From Chryseobacterium gleum (GTDB taxonomy: Bacteria > Bacteroidota > Bacteroidia > Flavobacteriales_D > Crocinitomicaceae), in the NCBI GenBank assembly GCA_945877005.1, contig CAMCQL010000130.1:1-5848 (forward strand): a stretch of 5,848 nt of DNA, written 5' to 3'. The notes beneath the pieces were generated by a model. It did not search any database, was not told the DNA's origin, and saw only the letters and a program-made list of their open reading frames with translations. Position numbers and translations under genes: made by a program. Positions 1 through 5,848 of the stretch are shown here, one piece after another. How positions within the stretch are numbered: position 1 is the stretch's first letter; the number at the start of each line of letters is the position of its first letter.

Positions 1-2
1 TT

Positions 3-353
3 ATAAAAAATCACACGCGTCATAGAGGGCCTTATGAAAACGAAAAGGAATATGATGAACTTAAAAGTTTAATCCATCTAATTTGCGAAAGATTAAAAGA
101 TAAAAAGCTTGTTATAGCCCGTCAATTGGCAGACGATGAAAAAATAGAAATTGAACTCATAAACGAAGCGCTATACATTTTATATCCCCACTTCAAATAC
201 ACTCAAAGCGGAGAAGTCACCAACTACATTGAAGATGAACTAGATAAGTTATATGGCTTTCCAAAAAACCAAACTGAAACCAGTTCCATCTTTTTAATCC
301 TCGGCAGAAGAGATATTGACCTTGAATACAAACACAAAATACTGAAGCTATGA
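3..353 (+). CDS. Unrecognised protein, C-terminal 116 residues (5' end outside window)
   Basis: The frame is open from the left edge to the TGA at 351-353. It has no in-frame ATG or GTG, so the true start lies upstream. An in-frame TTG at 126 could serve as a start, but the 41 codons before it read as normal coding sequence, so I treat the gene as 5'-truncated by the window. The visible part is charged and mostly helical in character: a Lys/Glu-rich stretch, then a segment ending in ILGRRDIDLEYKHKILKL. I recognise no family and see no membrane segment or catalytic motif. Its stop overlaps the ATG of the next gene (ATGA at 350-353), so the two are probably translationally coupled. That makes it a likely component of, or accessory to, the same HEPN/STAND system. 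It could equally be the tail of an unrelated gene that shares the transcript. Confidence 0.7.
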   Translation: MKNHTRHRGPYENEKEYDELKSLIHLICERLKDKKLVIARQLADDEKIEIELINEALYILYPHFKYTQSGEVTNYIEDELDKLYGFPKNQTETSSIFLILGRRDIDLEYKHKILKL

Positions 354-1996
354 AGAATTATTTTGAGGAGTTTTACAAACGTTATGAAGAGTTAAAATCC
401 GATTTGGAATTAAGGGACATAAAAGATTTAAAACCAGAAGCTATTAAATTAATTCTGAACAACGAATCAAAAGTCTCGTCAGATTCAAAAAATGCACAAA
501 CACTAAATAACCTTGTAATGGCAGGCTTGGGAATGGGGACCCTTTACTTACGCATGGGAGCGGTATTGATGATTGCTGAAAAAACAAAACCGGAAAATGA
601 AAAGGACGTTGCTTTTTTAAAGATAATTGCCGAAAAATTGATTCATAAATTACCGGCAGATGGTGAATGGAAGGATATTTGGAATGCCTATATTTCGAAT
701 AATATTCAAGGAGAATGGAGTCAAATACTTGAGAATTCCCAGGAAAAAAAAGCTCATGAGCTGTTTGTTTCGTTTCGAAATAAAATCGTCCATCAAGACA
801 TTATCGTACAATCTGATCTTCCAGACCAAAAAGTTGATGAAATCTTAAAAGGATTGAAAATTCTTGATGCCATGTCCCTATTTCAAGTGCGATTTGAGCA
901 TAGCATTATTAGCTTAGAAAAAAATGAGGTCTATTTTCAATACAAAAGTAATGAAGAGAAATTAAAAATTTCCCCTTATGTCCAAATTAATAAGGGCAAG
1001 AGGCAGGAAGAAAGAGATGTCCTGCCCTATCTTTTTCAAGGAAGATATTACAAAGGTTCTAAATATATTAGTACCGAAGGTGCTGAAACCAAGGAAGAAA
1101 AAGATGATTCTCTTGATGAAACATTTGATGCTATTAAGAGTGAAATAGCTCGTTTCAATGGTGACAAGGCCTTTGATTTTAGGGATAAGATCAATAATTA
1201 TAACGAATGGTGCATCGGAAGAGAAAATGAAGTCAATGCCATTTTGGAATGGATCGATAAATCTAATACTGATAAAAATGTATTACCCATTTTTGCACCT
1301 GCAGGATTGGGAAAAGGAGCTTTGGTAGCAGAAGTTATTAAAAAACTCCAAGAAACTAAGGTTGAGCACCTTTTTCATTTCTGCAGTTCTGGGGCTGCAA
1401 ATAATCTTCAAGCCATTCTTTACCATTTAATTATACAGGGTAAAAACTACGATTACCTGGATAAAAAGAACAATAAGCAAAAAAAGAACATTTGGAATAA
1501 TTTAAAACTATCACAAAAATTACAAGAAAGATTTGAGAGGCTACCAACACAATATGTAGATGTTATCGAACTTTTTCAGGCGCTATTAAGTCATACAGAT
1601 CCTGAATTAAATGAAATTGAAAAATTTAAGGAAGAAGAAAGCACATTCCTTGTTATCATCATTGACGGCCTCGATGAAGCAGCGGTAGCCGATCACAGCA
1701 AACGCATATCCGATTGGTTTTATACCTACGATGAAAAGGGTGAACGCAAAGGTAAGTGGGAATCTCCCGAACATATCAAATGGGTTTTTACCTATCGTCA
1801 AAAATCAAAAGAAAACAAAGAAGGATTTCAGTTTGAATACCACGAATTTGATACTCTTGATCTTTTGGATGTGCAACCTCTTAAAGGCTTAACAGAAGAT
1901 GCAGTTATGAAAGAATTTACAGAATTTCCTGACTTCAAACCTGCTTTAACGCAAGAGTATATTAAAAAAATTATAGAAAAAGGTGCAGTAAAATGA
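350..1996 (+). CDS. HEPN-like effector fused to STAND NTPase core (lacks its own winged helix and sensor)
   Basis: This 548-residue protein appears to be the effector and NTPase half of a split STAND system. Residues 1-175 are largely helical and contain RNKIVH (R143, N144, H148; bases 776-793), which matches the R(N/D)xxxH signature of HEPN domains, many of which are RNases. Residues 176-245 look strand-rich; 246-280 form a charged linker. The NTPase begins near YNEWCIGRENEV (284-295), the typical entry into a STAND domain. Walker A is APAGLGKG (316-323): Lys322 is kept, but the first Gly is Ala and the Mg-binding Ser/Thr is Gly323. Walker B is LVIIIDGLDEA (434-444), typical of STAND proteins. 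A sensor-1-like WVFTYR lies at 478-483. The protein stops before the winged helix, which opens the next gene. The ATG at 350 overlaps the previous stop. The STAND assignment is firm; HEPN is probable from the motif alone. Confidence 0.88.
   Translation: MKNYFEEFYKRYEELKSDLELRDIKDLKPEAIKLILNNESKVSSDSKNAQTLNNLVMAGLGMGTLYLRMGAVLMIAEKTKPENEKDVAFLKIIAEKLIHKLPADGEWKDIWNAYISNNIQGEWSQILENSQEKKAHELFVSFRNKIVHQDIIVQSDLPDQKVDEILKGLKILDAMSLFQVRFEHSIISLEKNEVYFQYKSNEEKLKISPYVQINKGKRQEERDVLPYLFQGRYYKGSKYISTEGAETKEEKDDSLDETFDAIKSEIARFNGDKAFDFRDKINNYNEWCIGRENEVNAILEWIDKSNTDKNVLPIFAPAGLGKGALVAEVIKKLQETKVEHLFHFCSSGAANNLQAILYHLIIQGKNYDYLDKKNNKQKKNIWNNLKLSQKLQERFERLPTQYVDVIELFQALLSHTDPELNEIEKFKEEESTFLVIIIDGLDEAAVADHSKRISDWFYTYDEKGERKGKWESPEHIKWVFTYRQKSKENKEGFQFEYHEFDTLDLLDVQPLKGLTEDAVMKEFTEFPDFKPALTQEYIKKIIEKGAVK
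776..793 (+). other. HEPN-type RNxxxH motif
   Basis: The codons for R143-N-K-I-V-H148 fit the HEPN active-site pattern R-x(4-6)-H with a polar residue directly after the Arg. The motif follows an amphipathic helix (HELFVSF), as expected for the terminal helices of a HEPN bundle. In the HEPN family, the Arg and His of two protomers form the RNase site. Whether this copy is catalytic cannot be decided from sequence. Confidence 0.6.
1295..1318 (+). other. Deviant Walker A motif
   Basis: These bases encode APAGLGKG, residues 316-323. Against GxxxxGK(S/T), the Lys and the Gly before it are kept. The first Gly is replaced by Ala and the final Ser/Thr by Gly. In P-loop NTPases the Ser/Thr hydroxyl coordinates the magnesium ion, so hydrolysis may be slow or absent, although nucleotide binding through Lys322 is still plausible. 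Confidence 0.75.
1649..1681 (+). other. Walker B motif of STAND NTPase
   Basis: Residues 434-444 (LVIIIDGLDEA) are a hydrophobic strand followed by the DGLDE acidic cluster that is characteristic of bacterial STAND NTPases. The acidic residues are intact, in contrast to the altered Walker A upstream. Confidence 0.9.
1964..1970 (+). other. A7 run, possible -1 slippage site before the split-gene junction
   Basis: Seven adenines lie 23 bases before the stop of the HEPN-NTPase gene. The -1 frame is open from base 1966 through the ATG at 1993, so slippage of polymerase or ribosome here would yield a fused HEPN-NTPase-winged helix-sensor protein. There is no classical X-XXY-YYZ heptamer in the correct phase and no clear downstream stem-loop. 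A7 runs are common in such AT-rich DNA, so this is only a candidate. Confidence 0.2.
1993..1996 (+). other. ATGA stop-start overlap between STAND halves
   Basis: The TGA (1994-1996) of the HEPN-NTPase gene shares bases with the ATG (1993-1995) of the sensor gene. This arrangement usually couples translation by termination-reinitiation and so supports near-equimolar production of two interacting subunits. The same ATGA geometry joins the first two genes at 350-353. No Shine-Dalgarno sequence is visible. Confidence 0.85.
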
Positions 1997-2388
1997 GTGC
2001 ATTAGACCCCTCGTACCTACGCTCCATCCGCGATGGAATTTTAAGTGGCAACATCGAAGCCAATAACACAGATGCTTTGCCGGATGGGCTAGTAGGTTTA
2101 TACGATAAGGAATTATTTCCACCTACCATGAAATGGAAGGAGCGCAAAGAAACCCTTGATTTTTTCTTGGTATTTGCTTTAGCCCAAAAAGAAATCTCAG
2201 CCGATTTTGCTGCTGAAATTTTGGGTGATGAATGGTATAATCAGATTGATGAGAATACCTCTAAAGAAGAAAAACGAATTCAACGTGTAAATGACTTAGT
2301 ACAATTCCACAGCAAGCGCTTAAGTTCTGCTGGGGGTGGTAAGTACCGTTTGTACCACGAGCGTTTCAAGGTGTATGTGTTGCAGAAG
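1993..2388 (+). repeat. Conserved 396-bp module, copy 1 (pairs with 5233-5628)
   Basis: This block aligns without gaps to 5233-5628, offset by 3240 bases. I count about 72 mismatches (82% identity) and 16 amino acid changes in 132 codons (88% identity). Similarity starts exactly at the ATG and stops at the codons for QK132. The longest perfect stretches include 30 bases at 2185-2214 and 18 bases at 2371-2388. It encodes the end of the STAND NTPase and the winged helix. Confidence 0.95.
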
Positions 2389-5205
2389 AGTGATATAGAA
2401 ATACTTAAAAAATACAAATTCAAATTTATTCTACTATTAGAAAAGTCAATAATAGAAAAAAAGGGTAATGAACTGGAAGTATATGCACTTGAATTTATAG
2501 CTCATCATTACATGGTTCATTACATTATGACCAATGATATAAAACAAATGATGAATTTAGTTCAAAATAGATCTTTTTGGGCTAGACAAATCTTAATAAG
2601 TAATGCGCATTTTTGGACATTGAATAGTTTAAGATGCGGGATTAATTCCGCTTTACTTGCAAATGAAAATCAATATGTTATTCAAAATATAATTAATTAC
2701 TTATCTATCGAATTGGATTTAATAAATGATGTAGATGGTATTATAGAACATCTTGAAAATGGTGAATTTGATATTTCAACAAAAAAATTAAATTATCTTG
2801 AAAATAAAAATTCTAAAAGACTTGATCTGACTCTAGTATATTTATTTATTTATTCGGAAAGTCAATTGTCTATTGAAATAAAAATTAATTTTTTGAAAGG
2901 GCTTGAGCTATTTATTAAGAATTCTGGCAGGCATTATGCATTAGGATTATTACCAGATTTATTCGCTTTTGAACTTGCTGCTTTCTGTTTTACGAATAAC
3001 ATTGACTACACAATTTTATATGCGAAAGATAAAATAGATATAGGTAGAGAGCGCGCCTTCGAAAATAAACCAATTTTGCTGAACATTTCAAAATATGAGA
3101 AATTTATTCATCATTTAGTAAGTGAGAAAATGGATTTTTCATCAACACGATTAATTGATACAATATTATTTACTGCATTACGGAAAGGAAACAAACCTCT
3201 ACTTAAATTAGTACTCGAAACTAGCTTTAAACGCTATTCTTTAGCAACAGCAGAGCAGCTTGCATTGTATTTCTTTTATGAAAATAACCCATCCGAGTTT
3301 TTAAAGGTCATTACTTTGGATGATGAACACATTCACATGTTAACTACCTTAACAATAAGAATGTTGTTAAAAGAAAAATATGAGAAAATTACTGAATTCA
3401 TAAATCAAATTCCAAGTAGTTTTTATCAATTAGTACTCTATTTTCATATGGCTCAAGCTGCCATGATACTCGATAAAAATTTGATTAAAGAAGACATTAC
3501 TGCTCTTTTGAAAAACCAAACACGATTTTCAAATGATGATTCATCAGAATTAATTTCAATGCTTGAATTGCAAGAATTTATCATCAAATATCCAGAAAAG
3601 GCAATTCAATTCATAGATTCTGATATTACGACTATAAATCAAGTGATAACTGCCTTAGGATTTAGGGAGAGCGTAATTCAATTTTATAGAAAATCTAAAG
3701 TAAATCTTTATCGCCTAAATCAATTAAATATCAATAGAATATCAAAATTGCTTGGCTCTGAAGGAGCAACCGATGAGTTTATTTTAGAAAAACAAATCGA
3801 AATAAAAAGAACATCGAATAGTCTTTTCCTAGGTGGTTATAATTGGGAAGATGAAAGTGTCCTGTTTTTCATTCGAGGAATGGCCGAAAGAAATTTTAAG
3901 AATGAATTTTTAAAGCTTTTCTTTTTTTTGCAGGGACCAGAGAACCTTGGTGTCTTATATCGTATCGATCCTATTCGTATAAAATACAGATTGTTATTCT
4001 ATTTATATAGTAATCTTAACCAAGATAAAGAGAAAAAAAAGGGACTTATTGTCCGAGAAATTATTCTAAATAATCTTGAGAAAAGTAAGTTTGACGAAGA
4101 TCCCGAAGAAATTACAAGAAGGTATCTTGATATGTGTTATTCCGAAAATCGACTTTTAGAAGCGGCAAATGAAAAAATTATCAGTGGATTGAAAAAAAAC
4201 AAAATTTATTGGGATAGCGATTATCATTTAGCAAAGATTGCAGTTGAATATTTAGAACGCGGTGATGGGGAATTAGGGTTTATTATACTAAATGCATCGC
4301 ATCCGAAGCGTTGGAAAATCCAACCTATAACTGCCGCTAGACAATGGAAAAAAATTATTGAAAAGTTCCTTGATTATTTTATTCTAAATCAAGATGTTGA
4401 TAAGTGCATAGAATTAGTTAAACGGTCTAAAAACCATGCTGAAATACTTCACAAAATAAGTAAGGAGATACAGATTATCGATGAGGAAACCAAGGAAAAG
4501 ATGCAAACTATGATGCGTACTTTTGTTAATAAACTTGATATCGACCATTTTGATAGGATAACAAGAGAGGTTAAGCATAAAGATTTTTTTTCTGGATTAA
4601 TCCTAGAAGCAGAATTACTAAACTATCTGTATAGTTATGAGAAAAGTAGAATTGCTTATTCATATGTTTGTGAAAATTTGAAAGTTATTAAAAATCATGA
4701 TGATTTACAGATTATTCTAAATAAATTGTGCCAATCTCTTGTTAAAAATAAATGTGTAGAATTCTATTCCTACATCATTAACAATCTACATATCATAAGT
4801 ACCTTTGTTGTGCCTTATGGAGTTGAAGGTTGGCAAAAAACACTATTTTTATTTCGCGATGAACTTGAGTCAATTAAAGATAGTGAATCTATAAAAATTA
4901 TCGATAGCAAAATTTCTATTTTGCCACCGATAACAATAAATAAAGATACCAAGTCTACAATGTCAATCAAAAACAAACCAACTGGTTATTATTTGGTTCC
5001 ATTCGAAAACTATAAGATGTCTCTTTACAATTCATCAAGTCAGGAAATGTTGAACTCTATAATTCGAAATGCCTCGTACCAATGTTTCGTTAATATTATG
5101 AATAATCCAAATAATATTATTCTTTTATCTGAGGAGTTGGGATTAACAAAATGGATGATCCTAGGTTTTGAAATTCAATTACATATAAAAAATAAAAACA
5201 TTTGA
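1993..5205 (+). CDS. STAND winged-helix module with a large helical-repeat sensor (paralogue 1)
   Basis: This 1070-residue protein looks like the missing C-terminal half of the upstream STAND protein. Its opening (LDPSYLRSIRDGI, 4-16) resembles the NPLYLR-type helix that normally follows sensor 1 within STAND NTPases, followed by LPDGLVGLYDKEL (29-41). A winged helix spans about 47-132, ending in KYRLYHERFKVYVL (117-130), similar to the usual Y-R-L-x-H-x-x-F-x-x-Y-L motif. YALEFIAHHY (164-173) starts the helical region, which continues to the C-terminus as weak TPR-like repeats, for example WDSDYHLAKIAVEYLERGD. In Avs and NLR-like proteins this region recognises the trigger; here that role is inferred. 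Bases 1993-2388 are about 42% GC, whereas 2401-2700 are about 25% by hand count. The ATG at 1993 is supported by the aligned start of the paralogue at 5233. There are no signal or membrane segments. Confidence 0.85.
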   Translation: MSALDPSYLRSIRDGILSGNIEANNTDALPDGLVGLYDKELFPPTMKWKERKETLDFFLVFALAQKEISADFAAEILGDEWYNQIDENTSKEEKRIQRVNDLVQFHSKRLSSAGGGKYRLYHERFKVYVLQKSDIEILKKYKFKFILLLEKSIIEKKGNELEVYALEFIAHHYMVHYIMTNDIKQMMNLVQNRSFWARQILISNAHFWTLNSLRCGINSALLANENQYVIQNIINYLSIELDLINDVDGIIEHLENGEFDISTKKLNYLENKNSKRLDLTLVYLFIYSESQLSIEIKINFLKGLELFIKNSGRHYALGLLPDLFAFELAAFCFTNNIDYTILYAKDKIDIGRERAFENKPILLNISKYEKFIHHLVSEKMDFSSTRLIDTILFTALRKGNKPLLKLVLETSFKRYSLATAEQLALYFFYENNPSEFLKVITLDDEHIHMLTTLTIRMLLKEKYEKITEFINQIPSSFYQLVLYFHMAQAAMILDKNLIKEDITALLKNQTRFSNDDSSELISMLELQEFIIKYPEKAIQFIDSDITTINQVITALGFRESVIQFYRKSKVNLYRLNQLNINRISKLLGSEGATDEFILEKQIEIKRTSNSLFLGGYNWEDESVLFFIRGMAERNFKNEFLKLFFFLQGPENLGVLYRIDPIRIKYRLLFYLYSNLNQDKEKKKGLIVREIILNNLEKSKFDEDPEEITRRYLDMCYSENRLLEAANEKIISGLKKNKIYWDSDYHLAKIAVEYLERGDGELGFIILNASHPKRWKIQPITAARQWKKIIEKFLDYFILNQDVDKCIELVKRSKNHAEILHKISKEIQIIDEETKEKMQTMMRTFVNKLDIDHFDRITREVKHKDFFSGLILEAELLNYLYSYEKSRIAYSYVCENLKVIKNHDDLQIILNKLCQSLVKNKCVEFYSYIINNLHIISTFVVPYGVEGWQKTLFLFRDELESIKDSESIKIIDSKISILPPITINKDTKSTMSIKNKPTGYYLVPFENYKMSLYNSSSQEMLNSIIRNASYQCFVNIMNNPNNIILLSEELGLTKWMILGFEIQLHIKNKNI
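3922..3929 (+). repeat. T8 homopolymer inside the sensor region
   Basis: Eight consecutive T bases encode part of KLFFFLQ. A second T8 lies at 4584-4591 and an A8 at 4192-4199 in the same gene. Such runs are expected in DNA this rich in A and T. They are mentioned only because an indel in any of them would truncate the sensor. Confidence 0.5.
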
Positions 5206-5232
5206 TTTAATATCAATTTTAAATTTTATTAA
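5206..5232. other. 27-bp AT-rich intergenic gap with weak inverted repeat
   Basis: This is the only non-coding stretch in the window. An 8-base inverted repeat, ATTTAATA at 5205-5212 and TATTAAAT at 5227-5234, encloses 14 bases and overlaps the last base of the preceding stop and the AT of the next start. It contains only A-T pairs, so any hairpin would be weak, and it lacks the GC stem and U tract of a terminator. No Bacteroidota-type TAnnTTTG element is visible here, so the downstream gene is probably co-transcribed. An AT-rich leader just before the ATG fits Bacteroidota starts. Confidence 0.4.
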
Positions 5233-5628
5233 ATGCAAAATCTCGATCCATCCTACATCCGTTCCATCCGCGACGGCATCATAAACGGAAACATAGAAGC
5301 CAACAAACTTGAGGCTTTGCCCGATGGTTTGGTTGGTTTGTATGACAAGGAATTGTTTCCTCCAACGATGAAATGGAAGGAGCGTAAAGAAACCCTTGAT
5401 TTTTTCCTCGTGTTTGCCTTAGCTCAAAAAGAAATCTCAGCCGATTTTGCTGCTAAAATTTGGGGAGATGAATGGTATAATCAAGCTGATGAGCAGACCT
5501 CCAAAGAAGAAAAACGCTTTCAACGCGTAAATGAGCTCGTTCAATTGCACAGCAAAAGATTAAGTTCTGCCGGGGGGGGTAAGTACCGTTTGTATCACGA
5601 GCGGTTTAGGGTGTATGTGTTGCAGAAG
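5233..5628 (+). repeat. Conserved 396-bp module, copy 2 (pairs with 1993-2388)
   Basis: This is the gap-free second copy of the NTPase-end/winged-helix module, beginning at the ATG and ending with the codons for QK132. No similarity to copy 1 is seen in the bases just before the ATG. After base 5628 the two genes cannot be aligned at nucleotide level by eye. Confidence 0.95.
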
Positions 5629-5848
5629 GTATCTGAGCAAGATATTGCTCAATTCAATGAAAAGTTTATTGCGCTTTGTGAAACGGCATTAGAAACTATC
5701 ACAGAAAAAGTTATTCCCGAAAAAGAAAGCTATGCACTTGAGTTTATCTCAACCCATTTCTTCATTAGTGCCATGCAGGGCGAAAAGGAATGTCTGAATA
5801 AAAAACAAGCCGCTGAACTTAAAAAATATGCTTACGACCAACAATTTT
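5233..5848 (+). CDS. STAND winged-helix module with different sensor (paralogue 2, 3' end outside window)
   Basis: The frame is open from the ATG at 5233 to the right edge: 205 full codons plus one base. Residues 1-132 (from MQNLDPSYIRSIRDGI to YVLQK) repeat the opening module of the preceding protein with about 88% identity, including LPDGLVGLYDKELFPP and KYRLYHERF. Similarity then collapses, apart from YALEFISTHF (167-176), which matches YALEFIAHHY of the neighbour, so the overall fold plan appears kept while the sensor differs. It has no NTPase core or effector of its own, so it cannot act alone as a STAND switch and probably works with the HEPN-NTPase protein upstream or with another core outside the window. 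Of 57 differing codons in the shared module, 41 are synonymous, arguing for a functional protein rather than a decayed copy. A G8 run lies at 5572-5579. Confidence 0.85.
   Translation, partial: MQNLDPSYIRSIRDGIINGNIEANKLEALPDGLVGLYDKELFPPTMKWKERKETLDFFLVFALAQKEISADFAAKIWGDEWYNQADEQTSKEEKRFQRVNELVQLHSKRLSSAGGGKYRLYHERFRVYVLQKVSEQDIAQFNEKFIALCETALETITEKVIPEKESYALEFISTHFFISAMQGEKECLNKKQAAELKKYAYDQQF
5572..5579 (+). repeat. G8 homopolymer in paralogue 2
   Basis: Eight consecutive G bases encode the SAGGGKY turn of the winged helix. Copy 1 encodes the same three glycines with an interrupted tract (five G, T, two G). An uninterrupted G8 stands out in such AT-rich DNA. It is long enough to be slip-prone, so it could switch the gene on and off, or be a site of sequencing error. 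Confidence 0.7.

Noticed and set aside
126..353. Complete 75-residue gene starting at TTG 126
   Set aside because: The same frame is open back to the left edge with normal coding character, so the shorter form from a rare TTG start is less likely than a gene truncated by the window.
660..848. 62-codon open frame on the + strand inside the HEPN region
   Set aside because: It lies wholly within the well-supported HEPN-STAND gene in another frame, and its translation has no recognisable protein character. It is a shadow frame.
1200..1700. Adenylate kinase-like GKG P-loop
   Set aside because: Adenylate kinases have GKGT, whereas here Ala follows GKG. The DGLDE Walker B and the winged helix in the next gene fit STAND NTPases.
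1607..1801. 64-codon open frame on the - strand with hydrophobic, Phe-rich translation
   Set aside because: It is antisense to the Walker B region of the HEPN-STAND gene. Its hydrophobicity simply mirrors the Lys/Glu-rich sense codons, and there is no sign of an independent gene.
5161..5232. Promoter before the second paralogue (TAGGTTTTG near 5162)
   Set aside because: It misses the TAnnTTTG spacing by one base and has no convincing partner element upstream. With only a 27-bp gap, co-transcription is the simpler reading.
1993..5628. The two 396-bp copies as ends of a mobile element
   Set aside because: Each copy is the opening coding module of a gene in direct orientation. There is no transposase, terminal inverted repeat or target-site duplication between or around them.
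5233..5848. Copy 2 as a pseudogene or a broken remnant of a duplication
   Set aside because: The frame is intact to the edge, the start codon is conserved in position, and 41 of 57 codon differences in the shared module are synonymous, which indicates selection on the protein.

Overview
This AT-rich window reads entirely on the + strand as one tightly packed operon-like run of four coding regions, two of them cut by the window edges. Low GC, Lys/Asn/Ile-rich proteins, starts without a Shine-Dalgarno sequence, and this style of large STAND protein all suggest a member of the Bacteroidota. That assignment is an inference, since no taxonomic marker gene is present.

Layout: (1) positions 3-353, the C-terminal 116 residues of an unrecognised protein that enters from the left edge. 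(2) Positions 350-1996, a 548-residue protein with an N-terminal helical domain carrying a HEPN-type RNxxxH motif, then a STAND-type P-loop NTPase core with a clear Walker B and an altered Walker A. (3) Positions 1993-5205, a 1070-residue protein whose first 132 residues look like the end of the STAND NTPase plus its winged helix, followed by about 900 residues of degenerate helical-repeat sequence, the usual position of the sensor. (4) Position 5233 to the right edge, a second protein of type 3, cut by the window. It repeats the 132-residue module (about 88% amino acid and 82% nucleotide identity, hand aligned, no gaps) and then departs abruptly into a different helical region. Genes 1/2 and 2/3 overlap by ATGA stop-start junctions; genes 3/4 are separated by 27 AT-only-like bases.

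How it fits together: proteins 2 and 3 look like one effector-NTPase-sensor STAND protein (the Avs/NLR-like architecture used in anti-phage defence) cut in two at the end of the NTPase domain. The sensor half is then present again as a tandem paralogue with the same start point, the same attachment module and a different sensor. The most interesting reading is a split STAND system: one HEPN-NTPase core serving a set of alternative sensor subunits, or a sensor-cassette array that can recombine through the shared module. The split, the duplication and the sharp boundary are visible in the sequence. The defensive role, the docking and any cassette exchange are inference.

No RNA genes, CRISPR array, insertion sequence, convincing promoter or rho-independent terminator was seen. 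The only non-coding DNA is the 27-base gap at 5206-5232.
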